Assembly (NCBI GenBank): GCA_963514535.1
Contig: CAUPUB010000112.1
Coordinates: forward strand, 1-6,493
Reading direction: 5' to 3'
DNA from: CAJPSE01 sp963514535
GTDB lineage: Bacteria > Synergistota > Synergistia > Synergistales > Aminobacteriaceae
Length of the DNA stretch: 6,493 bases
The translations under genes and the position numbers were made by a program. The notes under the pieces were generated by a model. The model was not told the origin of the DNA and did not search any database. It saw only the letters and a list, made by a program, of their open reading frames with translations. Positions 1-5,668 of this stretch are shown piece by piece (the stretch's first letter is position 1; each line of letters opens with the position of its first letter).

Positions 1-861
1 GTTGTAGACCGCGCAACAGTCCCCGGCGGCGAACACGTCGGGATGCGAGGTGCGCATGTACTCGTCCACGCGGATCGCCCCGTTCGGGAGCATCTCCAAC
101 TTGCCCTTGAAGAGCGCCGTCTGAGGACGGAAACCGACGCACAGGATCGCCAGGTCCGCGTTGAACTCCCCGTCCGTCGTGACGACCCTGGAGACCCTTC
201 CGTGGCCGTCGTCCACGAACCGCTTCACCGTCCGGCCAAAGGCCAGCTTCACGCCCTTCTGGATGTAGAGCTTTTCGATCACGTCGATCACGTCGGGGTC
301 CAGATAGCGCGGCAGCACCTGCGCCATCTGGTCGATGAAGGTCACGGACTTACCCTGGGTCTCGAAGGCCTCTACCAGCTCCGTGCCGATGTATCCCGCA
401 CCAATGATCGCGACGCTGCGGGCGCTCCCGCACCGCTTCACGATCTCCTGAGCATGGGCGTAATTCTTGCAGAGCAGGACGTTCTCCAGCTTCATGTTCT
501 CGATGGGCGGCTCGACGGGCCAGGAGCCGGATGTGACGATCAGCTTGTCGAAGGTGTCCTCGAAGTCCCTCCCCGACTCCAGGTCTCGAACCTTCAGCTT
601 TTTCTTCTCCAGATCGACCTCCGTGACCTCGTGCTTCATACAGGTCTTGACACCGAGCTCCGCGAGCTTTTCCGGCGAGCAGTAGAACAGTCCGGCGGGA
701 TCCTTCACCACCCCCTGCACGTGCAGCGCGATGCCGCACGAAAGAAAGGAGATGTTGTCGTTCCTCTCATAGACCGTGACCTGCGCGTCCTTATGCAGTG
801 CCACCGTATTCAGTACCGCCGCCGTGCCGGCGTGTGTACAGCCCAAAACAACAACCTTCAT
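1..861 (-). CDS. nox: NADH oxidase (water-forming type, FAD-dependent), C-terminus cut off by the window edge
   Basis: A flavoenzyme of the pyridine nucleotide-disulfide oxidoreductase class that oxidises NADH with O2. This family protects anaerobes from oxygen and regenerates NAD+ in the cytoplasm. Numbered from the ATG at 861, the visible 287 residues show the N-terminal FAD-binding start VVVLGCTHAGT with the family His10, the redox-active cysteine Cys42 in NISFLSCGIAL, the NAD(H)-binding GAGYIG at about 154-159, and the second FAD motif VFAAGDCC at about 276-283. The family is about 440-460 residues, so roughly 155 C-terminal residues (dimer interface) lie beyond base 1. Two ATGs are in tandem (864 and 861); 861 is preferred because AGGAGG (870-875) is 8 nt away and Cys then falls at the usual position 42. 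From memory, the single-Cys pattern and the GLFYCSPEKL stretch match lactobacillal water-forming Nox best. CoA-disulfide reductase or NADH peroxidase are close relatives and not excluded. It is probably co-transcribed with the 63-residue gene upstream. Confidence 0.9.
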   Translation of the reverse strand, partial: MKVVVLGCTHAGTAAVLNTVALHKDAQVTVYERNDNISFLSCGIALHVQGVVKDPAGLFYCSPEKLAELGVKTCMKHEVTEVDLEKKKLKVRDLESGRDFEDTFDKLIVTSGSWPVEPPIENMKLENVLLCKNYAHAQEIVKRCGSARSVAIIGAGYIGTELVEAFETQGKSVTFIDQMAQVLPRYLDPDVIDVIEKLYIQKGVKLAFGRTVKRFVDDGHGRVSRVVTTDGEFNADLAILCVGFRPQTALFKGKLEMLPNGAIRVDEYMRTSHPDVFAAGDCCAVYN

Positions 862-869
862 CATCCGAG

Positions 870-875
870 CCTCCT
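870..875 (-). promoter_or_regulatory. Ribosome binding site of nox (decides start)
   Basis: On the minus strand AGGAGG is a full Shine-Dalgarno core. It stands 8 nt before the ATG at 861 and 5 nt before the ATG at 864, which favours the second ATG as the start of nox. Confidence 0.7.
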
Positions 876-934
876 CTGAATGCGTCGAGGGGGTTCCTTA
901 CCCCTCTCACTCTTTCACCTTAGTACCGCGAGCG

Positions 935-1126
935 CTAAGCGTACTGCTCCACCTTGTCGTGGACGACAACCAGCGAGTTGAAGTCCTCGATCTGCGGGCG
1001 GGGGATGATGACGGGCTCCTTGACGTGCTCGTAGTTGACATTCTCACGGCGGACCGCAAACCCACGCTCCAAACGGTCCGTGAACCCCTCGATATTGACG
1101 ATGGTGCTCGTCTGCACGATACGCAT
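935..1126 (-). CDS. 63-residue conserved-looking protein of unknown function upstream of nox
   Basis: I do not recognise this family. The product is 63 residues, with no signal peptide, no membrane segment and no cysteine. It begins MRIVQTSTIVNIEGF and ends VVVHDKVEQYA. It is mixed in charge with several short beta-prone stretches (PVIIPRP, SLVVVHD), which suggests a small soluble folded domain. That the gene is real is supported by a good Shine-Dalgarno GGGAGG (1135-1140) 8 nt before the ATG, a sigma-70-type promoter about 80-110 bp upstream pointing at it, and a downstream nox gene in the same direction. The 70-bp gap to nox has a weak 6-bp hairpin but no T-run, so read-through into nox is likely. 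A role connected to NADH oxidase or oxygen response is inference from position only. Confidence 0.7.
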   Translation of the reverse strand: MRIVQTSTIVNIEGFTDRLERGFAVRRENVNYEHVKEPVIIPRPQIEDFNSLVVVHDKVEQYA

Positions 1127-1145
1127 GGCTCAAGCCTCCCTGCTT

Positions 1146-1172
1146 GAACAAAATAGCCCCTCTTTTGGGGGC
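1146..1172 (-). terminator. Attenuator-like hairpin in the leader of the 63-residue gene/nox unit
   Basis: On the minus strand GCCCC (1168-1172) pairs with GGGGC (1156-1160) around a 7-nt loop, followed directly by TATTTTGTT (1147-1155). This is the layout of a weak intrinsic terminator. It lies between the predicted transcription start near 1202 and the ATG at 1126, so it could attenuate the leftward transcript. A 5-bp stem is short, and no alternative pairing or leader peptide was found. Confidence 0.35.
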
Positions 1173-1208
1173 GAACCCACTTTCATAAAGAGATGTTACC
1201 TGATTTTT

Positions 1209-1237
1209 ATTGTACAATTAGAGTATACGCCTGTAAA
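1209..1237 (-). promoter_or_regulatory. Sigma-70-type promoter for the leftward 63-residue gene and nox
   Basis: On the minus strand TTTACA (1232-1237) and TACAAT (1209-1214) each differ from the -35 and -10 consensus by one base and are separated by exactly 17 bp. Transcription would begin near 1202, giving a leader of about 76 nt before the ATG at 1126. The -10 is part of the 10-bp perfect palindrome ATTGTACAAT (1209-1218), so a TACAAT also exists on the plus strand, but no good plus-strand -35 stands at the right distance. Confidence 0.65.
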
Positions 1238-1275
1238 GGCCGCAAAAAGTAAAGTCTGCAAGATAAAGTCTGCAA
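1234..1275. repeat. Three direct copies of a 12-bp motif TAAAGKCYGCAA in the divergent intergenic region
   Basis: TAAAGTCTGCAA occurs perfectly at 1250-1261 and 1264-1275, and a copy with two changes (TAAAGGCCGCAA) at 1234-1245. Steps are 16 and 14 bp. The first copy overlaps the -35 of the leftward promoter, the other two lie just upstream of it, and all three are 5' of the rightward gene starting at 1301. That arrangement is typical of activator or repressor binding sites. A chance local duplication is the alternative. No known regulator box is recognised. Confidence 0.5.
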
Positions 1276-1300
1276 ATGAGGAAGGGAGCACGGATACGCA

Positions 1301-1678
1301 ATGAGGACAAGGTTGACGCGGCTGGGCGCTGCCCTCGCCCTGGCCGCAGCTATGAGTTTTTTGTGCGTGGCCGATTCGGGCGCCGCGATAGACAGGAACA
1401 AGCAGAAGTACCTCAAGAAGAACATCCCGCCGCTGGGATGGGAGTATCAGGCCGGCTACACGCTCTGGCGCCTCGAGAGAGGACTGGCCGCCACGCCGCA
1501 GACGTGGCGGAAATATGTCCGGGAGAAGAAATGGAAGCAAAAGAGGGGGAGGGAAAGCATGGCGGACAAGCTGATCCTGAAATCCCTCGACTGGACCGCG
1601 GAGGAGCTGGCCGCCCTCTTGGCCGAGCTCGAGGAGACGGCTGCATTCCACCCCGCGGGCGCGGAGCCGGAACCCTAG
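1301..1678 (+). CDS. Small secreted basic protein of unknown function
   Basis: I do not recognise a family. The 125-residue product has a typical Sec signal peptide: basic MRTRLTR, a hydrophobic core about 8-22, and a likely cleavage near SGA-A or GAA-I (28-29). The cysteine in SFLC is not in a lipobox, so a lipoprotein is unlikely. The mature part is about 96 residues. It has an aromatic segment (PPLGWEYQAGYTLWRLERG), a strongly basic stretch (RKYVREKKWKQKRGRE, about 70-85), then an acidic leucine-rich helix (WTAEELAALLAELEE, about 98-112) and a Pro/Glu tail. The ATG is the only possible upstream start, since an in-frame TGA lies at 1277-1279. The Shine-Dalgarno-like GGGAG (1284-1288) is rather far away, at 12 nt. 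It is divergent from the nox unit and convergent with the J-domain gene, whose stop codon is 10 bp beyond its own. Confidence 0.7.
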   Translation: MRTRLTRLGAALALAAAMSFLCVADSGAAIDRNKQKYLKKNIPPLGWEYQAGYTLWRLERGLAATPQTWRKYVREKKWKQKRGRESMADKLILKSLDWTAEELAALLAELEETAAFHPAGAEPEP

Positions 1679-1688
1679 CGGGCGTCGA

Positions 1689-2711
1689 CTACCCACCGGC
1701 CGTCCGGGTCAGGAGCGCGCGGCTCCAGACCCGGACGGCCGGTGAGGGATGCTCACAGAGAACCTCCAGGTGCTCGTGGAACCGGTGCGCGGCCGTCGGG
1801 AAACGTTGTTTCATGGCACAGAGCAGCGGTACCAGCACATGTTCGTCGTCCTGATTCAACAGGCGCAGCAGGACCTTGTCCGAGGGAGAGACGCACTCGG
1901 GCCAATACCGCAGCAGCAAGGCGGCACCCCCAGCCTTCGCCTGCTCCAGATAACGGTCCATCAGGTCCGGATTCGGCTCCATCCCCGTCCTCAGACCAAG
2001 GAGGGCGGAGAGCAGAGGGTCCGGCATGTCCCCGGCGCGGCACGCCAATCCCTCCGCCAGACGCCTTCGACACTCGGGCCTCAGCGGAAGGCCCGCGACC
2101 AGCCGGGCCGTCCGGTCGTCGATCTCATGGCGGCGCAGGAGCTCTCCGATGGCCCGCAGGACCTCCTCACGATTCGCCAACGTCCCCAGGCGTCCCAAGG
2201 CGAGGTGGCGTACGGCGGCGACTGGGGAGGCCAGCCGAATCAGGAGCTCGCCGAGGGAACCGCGGTCCGCCTCCTCCTCCACCTGCACCCAGTGCTCGGA
2301 AAGGGCCCTCTCATAACGCTCCAGGACGCGGACGACGCGCTCGTCCCGCATCCGGCTGCGGCGCTCCTCCTCCTGACGCTCTGCCTCCCGCACAGCCTCG
2401 GCCTCCGCCTGGACGCGTTCGGCGCGCCTGCGGTACCAGGCGAAGGGGTCGGGCCAAAGGCGCCGGGCCGGCTGCCGAACGGATGTCCCGGAGGGACAGC
2501 GTTTCAGTTCCTCAGCGGGCAGCCCCTTCAAAAATGTGTAGGCCCCGGTGATCTCCTGGAAGCGAAACGAGCCCTGACGGCCCGCCACGTCTGGGTGACA
2601 GGTGCGCGCGAGCCGCCGGAACGCCGACCGCACGTCCGCGGCCGTCGCCCCGGGGGCGAGCCCCAACACCCTCAAGCTGTACGCTACCTCTGTCGAAAGA
2701 TTTACGTTCAC
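1689..2711 (-). CDS. J-domain (Hsp40) co-chaperone, class C, with HEAT-like helical C-terminus
   Basis: Probably recruits and stimulates the ATPase of the Hsp70 encoded just upstream. The 340-residue product starts with a J-domain (about 9-63), with the essential HPD loop at 39-41 preceded by the basic helix RSAFRRLART. It lacks the Gly/Phe region and the CxxCxGxG zinc finger of DnaJ, so it is a class C J protein. Residues about 91-135 form a highly charged, coiled-coil-like helix rich in Glu and Arg. Residues about 150-335 are alternating amphipathic helices resembling HEAT repeats (for example LASPVAAVRHLALGRLGTLA and SPAVRVWSRALL), likely a protein-binding scaffold. The start is GTG at 2711, with AGAGG 5 nt before it and an in-frame TGA 15 nt upstream. 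The last 17 codons lie within a strong inverted repeat. The J-domain and class are secure; HEAT structure and Hsp70 partnership are inferred. Confidence 0.85.
   Translation of the reverse strand: MNVNLSTEVAYSLRVLGLAPGATAADVRSAFRRLARTCHPDVAGRQGSFRFQEITGAYTFLKGLPAEELKRCPSGTSVRQPARRLWPDPFAWYRRRAERVQAEAEAVREAERQEEERRSRMRDERVVRVLERYERALSEHWVQVEEEADRGSLGELLIRLASPVAAVRHLALGRLGTLANREEVLRAIGELLRRHEIDDRTARLVAGLPLRPECRRRLAEGLACRAGDMPDPLLSALLGLRTGMEPNPDLMDRYLEQAKAGGAALLLRYWPECVSPSDKVLLRLLNQDDEHVLVPLLCAMKQRFPTAAHRFHEHLEVLCEHPSPAVRVWSRALLTRTAGG
1694..1744. terminator. Large inverted repeat inside the J-domain gene's 3' end, probable convergent terminator
   Basis: CACCGGCCGTCCGGGTC (1694-1710) and its perfect reverse complement (1728-1744) form a 17-bp stem. 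Across an A-A mismatch, GGAGC (1712-1716) and GCTCC (1722-1726) extend it by 5 bp around a GCGCG loop. It begins 15 bp after the stop of the rightward small secreted gene and ends 3 bp before the leftward stop codon. No T-run follows on either strand, so a classical intrinsic terminator is not complete; it may block elongation, stabilise 3' ends, or work with Rho. Confidence 0.55.
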
Positions 2712-2750
2712 GTCAACCTCTGCTCATCGAAACGTCGACAAAATCAGGAA

Positions 2751-2771
2751 AGCGCTGATTAAATCAGTGCT
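2751..2771. repeat. 21-bp near-palindrome between the hsp70 and J-domain genes
   Basis: AGCGCTGATT and AATCAGTGCT flank a central A and are inverted copies with a single mismatch. It begins 3 nt after the hsp70 stop codon in an AT-richer stretch of 63 bp. As RNA it would give about an 8-bp stem with a UUUAA loop, followed on the minus strand by TTCCTGATTTTG, a weak terminator-like tail. It could lower J-protein expression relative to Hsp70, or be an operator. Confidence 0.4.
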
Positions 2772-2774
2772 TCC

Positions 2775-4355
2775 TCAGGATACCGCAGTTTCCAGATCCT
2801 TCACCAGTCCCTCCAGCAAACCCGCCGTCCCGGCGTCGAAGGGCATGCCCTCGGCCCGGCGCACCAGGGTGTGCAGCCGGTCCTGATGCTCCTCCGAGAG
2901 TGCGGTCTCCAGCGCAGCGAGGGTCAGCTTCAGCTCCCGAAGACGCTGCGCCCCCCCGGAAACCGCGCCCTCACGCGTCCCCTCGTCCGGGGACAACGAG
3001 AGCAGCGGGATCCCCACACGTTCGCCCGTCCCACGACGAAGCTCCGCCGCAAGGCGCCCGGATGCCGAGACCTCGCAGCAGAGTCGGAGCGCCTCGCCCT
3101 CCAGGACATCGAGCTCCAGGGATGCCAGACGCAGTCCCTCGGCTCGCAGCTCGTTGGGCGACTGGCGCAGCTCCAGGACCGAGCGGCCGGAGCGGCCCGC
3201 CCTCAGCTCCACCGATGACCGCACGGGGAGGGTGGAGTTCTCCGGTATAACCCGCAGGGCCGCCCCCTCCCAGAGCGCCGTGAGCTCCCCGGACAGGACG
3301 TCCAACAACAGGCGCTCCCGCCCCGAGCGGGTGTAGAGAGCCGCGCCACGCACCACGGCGTCCTCGGCGCAGAGGCTCAGGCGTTCCGGCCGGGCCACCT
3401 CCCGCTCCAGGACCTCGCGCAGCAGGGGTATCCGGCTGGAGCCACCGACCAGAAGCAGGTAGTCGGGCCCGTGCCGTTCCCAGAGTCGGCGCACGATGTG
3501 GACAAGGCGACGGATCGGGAAGCGCATCAGGCGCTCCAGCTCCTCGCGCCGGACCGTCAAGGGAGACAAGGCCCGCCCCTCCAGGGGCGGCGGCGTCCAA
3601 TCGAGGGCAAGGCACCCGGAGAGGGCGACCTTCACCCGTTCCGCCTCCAGCACCAGGGCACGCCAGCGCGGGTCCGAGGAGGGTAGAGGGTCCAGCAGCA
3701 GACGTTCCCGCAGCCAGTCCGCGAGGGCCAGGTCGAAGTCGTATCCTCCGATCCCGTCACTGCCGACACTCTCCAATACCTGCCACACTCCCTCGGCGCT
3801 CTCGACGACGGAGAGATCCACGGTCCCAGCCCCGAAGTCCAGGACCAGAAAACGGCCCTCCCGCCCAAAGGATAACGCGGCCGCGGTCGGCTCCGCCACA
3901 ATTCGGACCTCGTGCAGCCCAGCCGCGGCCGAGGCCCGAACCATGGCCTCCCTCTGGGTCAGGGAAAAACAGGCGGGGACCGCCAGAACACAGGAGGAGA
4001 CGAAGGCCCCCAAGTGCGCCTCTGCGTCCTCCCTGAGGGCGGAGAGCAACGGAACGAGCAAATCGTGCGCCGCATGACCTCTCCCATCCAGGACCACCTG
4101 AAAGGGGGTACCCACCCGGCGCTTGACATCCCACCAGACGTCCTCGGAGCCGCTCAGGGCCATCCGCACCGCGTCCTCGCCCACGCACCATTCCCCGTCC
4201 CACCCCACGACGGACGGGGTCGAGAGGGAGCCCCATCGGTTCCTTATCGCCTCCACGGACCCCAGCTCGTTCACGTAGGAGCAGAGGGCATTGCGCGTTC
4301 CCAGATCGATGCCGATGGAGACGGATTTGGATCTGGACTCGGACTTGAACTTCAT
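2775..4355 (-). CDS. Divergent short Hsp70 (DnaK/HscC-like ATPase chaperone)
   Basis: An Hsp70-family ATP-driven chaperone of 526 residues, against 600-640 for DnaK and about 556 for HscC. Numbered from the ATG at 4355, the actin-type ATPase domain shows phosphate-1 IGIDLGTRN (14-22), the catalytic Lys in DVKRRVG (about 78), AEPTAAALSFG (154-164), phosphate-2 LDFGAGTVDLSV (172-183), IGGYDFD and the adenosine loop LLVGGSSRIPLL (301-312). The interdomain linker LLLDV is kept at about 349-353. A short beta substrate-binding domain follows (about 354-450; VIPENSTLPVRSS aligns with the DnaK VIP/NTTIP region), then a reduced helical lid of about 60 residues. There is no EEVKDKK-like tail. The start at 4355 makes an ATGA overlap with the mtaB stop and has AGAGG 9 nt upstream. 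ATG 4364 (529 residues), with GGGGGGAG 8 nt upstream, is equally readable. No grpE or hrcA is in view, so this is not the usual dnaK locus. Confidence 0.88.
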   Translation of the reverse strand: MKFKSESRSKSVSIGIDLGTRNALCSYVNELGSVEAIRNRWGSLSTPSVVGWDGEWCVGEDAVRMALSGSEDVWWDVKRRVGTPFQVVLDGRGHAAHDLLVPLLSALREDAEAHLGAFVSSCVLAVPACFSLTQREAMVRASAAAGLHEVRIVAEPTAAALSFGREGRFLVLDFGAGTVDLSVVESAEGVWQVLESVGSDGIGGYDFDLALADWLRERLLLDPLPSSDPRWRALVLEAERVKVALSGCLALDWTPPPLEGRALSPLTVRREELERLMRFPIRRLVHIVRRLWERHGPDYLLLVGGSSRIPLLREVLEREVARPERLSLCAEDAVVRGAALYTRSGRERLLLDVLSGELTALWEGAALRVIPENSTLPVRSSVELRAGRSGRSVLELRQSPNELRAEGLRLASLELDVLEGEALRLCCEVSASGRLAAELRRGTGERVGIPLLSLSPDEGTREGAVSGGAQRLRELKLTLAALETALSEEHQDRLHTLVRRAEGMPFDAGTAGLLEGLVKDLETAVS

Positions 4356-5668
4356 ACGGGACATCCTCTGAGCTCCCCCCTCAACGCGGAATCGATTCGG
4401 AGTCGGACAGAGCGCCCGACCTCCGCCCCACCCTTCCAGACCACCGGAAGGAAGTGCGGTGTGTAGCCGCTGCAGCGTCCCCCCTCGGCCAGGACCGGGA
4501 GGGTCCGGCCGACAAAGCGGCCGGCGTAAGCATCCAGGAGCTCGTTCCCCAGCGCCGCGGCCTCGGCGGCACGGGCGGAGAGCACGGTGGGGTCCACCCG
4601 CCCCTCGAACGACGCGGCCGGGGTGCCCCGGCGCGGCGAATAGGGGAAGACATGGGCGCGCCCGATCCCCACACGGCGCATCAGCCGCAGCGTGTTCCCG
4701 AAGGCACCCTCATCCTCGCCGGGGAACCCCACCAGGATGTCGCTGCTGATGTGAAGGTCGGCTCCCAGCCGCCCTCGCGCCCGCACGCAAACCTGGGCGA
4801 AGTCGTCGGCCGTATAGCCGCGGCGCATGCGGCTCAGGACCCCGTCATCCCCGCTCTGGAGCGGAAGGTGCAGGTGCGGGCAGAAGACGGGGCTCTCCCC
4901 CAGTGCCTCCAGGAGGTCATCTGAGAGCGTGAAGGGCTCCAGGGACCCCAGACGCAGCCGCTCCAGGCCCGGCAGGGCCGAGAAAGCGCGCACCAGCTCC
5001 GCGAGGGACGACCCCGTATCTCGGCCGTACATGCCCAGGTGGATCCCGGTCAGGACAATCTCCCTGCACCCGGCGTCCAGAAGGCGCCGGGCCTCGTCCA
5101 CCGCACGGTCCGCGGGCCGGCTCACGGAACGGCCCCGCAGGAACGGGATGACGCAGTAGGAGCAGAAGTGATCGCACCCCTCCTGGACTTTAAGGAAGGC
5201 GCGCGTGTGAAACACCGGGCGTGCGGCGGGAAGCTCCTCCCATCTCCGATCCCGGATCAGGTCGGAGCGGAGATCGCGGAAGGCCCGACCGTCCCGGACC
5301 ATGGCCTCGAGGGCGTCGGTCAGCTCGCCCTTCCTCCGGTTGCCGACCAGGATATCGGCGCCCAGTTCCCGGGCCTCGTCCGCAACGGCCCCCTGCGCCC
5401 AGCAGCCGCACACGGCGACGATCCCGGTCTCCCCGACGGTCCGACGGGCGCGCCGTACCGCCTGCCGACACTTGCGGTCCGCCTCCGCCGTTACGGAACA
5501 GCTGACGATCACCGCGGCGGAGCAGCCCTCCGGGTCCCGCGTCACGAGGGCTCCGCGCGCCTCCAGGTCACCAGCCAGGAAGTCCCCCTCGCAGAGGTTC
5601 GAGCGGCATCCCAGGACGTGGACCCAGACGGACCGGCCCCTCAGGTCCGGGGATTGAACTGCGTTCAC
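4352..5668 (-). CDS. mtaB: tRNA (N6-threonylcarbamoyladenosine(37)-C2)-methylthiotransferase
   Basis: A radical-SAM enzyme that converts t6A to ms2t6A at position 37 of tRNAs reading ANN codons; it carries two [4Fe-4S] clusters. Numbered from the GTG at 5668 (438 residues), the N-terminal UPF0004 domain has the cluster cysteines in LGCRSN (Cys21), VSCSVT (Cys57) and CGCWAQ (Cys89). The radical-SAM core has CDHFCSYC (Cys165, 169, 172), LTGIHLGMYG, the HLPLQSGD motif and DILVGFPGE. A TRAM-like tRNA-binding tail follows (about 379-430). MtaB rather than MiaB is suggested by LTGIHLG and by the replacement of the MiaB-type LGCQMN, and it has the right length; MiaB is the alternative. GTG 5668 gives a GTGA overlap with the prmA stop and the short N-terminus usual for the family. 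An upstream GTG at 5701 would add 11 residues and a 37-bp overlap. It overlaps hsp70 by ATGA. Confidence 0.87.
   Translation of the reverse strand: MNAVQSPDLRGRSVWVHVLGCRSNLCEGDFLAGDLEARGALVTRDPEGCSAAVIVSCSVTAEADRKCRQAVRRARRTVGETGIVAVCGCWAQGAVADEARELGADILVGNRRKGELTDALEAMVRDGRAFRDLRSDLIRDRRWEELPAARPVFHTRAFLKVQEGCDHFCSYCVIPFLRGRSVSRPADRAVDEARRLLDAGCREIVLTGIHLGMYGRDTGSSLAELVRAFSALPGLERLRLGSLEPFTLSDDLLEALGESPVFCPHLHLPLQSGDDGVLSRMRRGYTADDFAQVCVRARGRLGADLHISSDILVGFPGEDEGAFGNTLRLMRRVGIGRAHVFPYSPRRGTPAASFEGRVDPTVLSARAAEAAALGNELLDAYAGRFVGRTLPVLAEGGRCSGYTPHFLPVVWKGGAEVGRSVRLRIDSALRGELRGCPV

Noticed and set aside
43..879. 278-codon open frame on the plus strand
   Set aside because: It is antisense to nox, which has the FAD, Cys42 and NAD motifs.
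887..906. Terminator between the 63-residue gene and nox
   Set aside because: The hairpin is only 6 bp with an 8-nt loop and no T-run, so it is not convincing.
1209..1218. Plus-strand promoter using the palindromic TACAAT for the secreted gene
   Set aside because: No acceptable -35 is present 16-18 bp upstream and there is no extended -10; a promoter for that gene was not identified.
1276..1854. 192-codon plus-strand frame overlapping the small secreted gene
   Set aside because: It lies in another frame, would run through the inverted repeat into the opposing CDS, and has no domain; the signal peptide supports the frame starting at 1301.
1749..2762. 337-codon open frame on the plus strand
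   Set aside because: It is antisense to the J-domain gene, whose HPD J-domain is unmistakable. Long antisense frames are expected in DNA this GC-rich, and its product shows no domain.
2775..4355. Calling the Hsp70 the housekeeping dnaK
   Set aside because: It is about 100 residues short, with divergent phosphate-2 and lid regions and no grpE or hrcA nearby.
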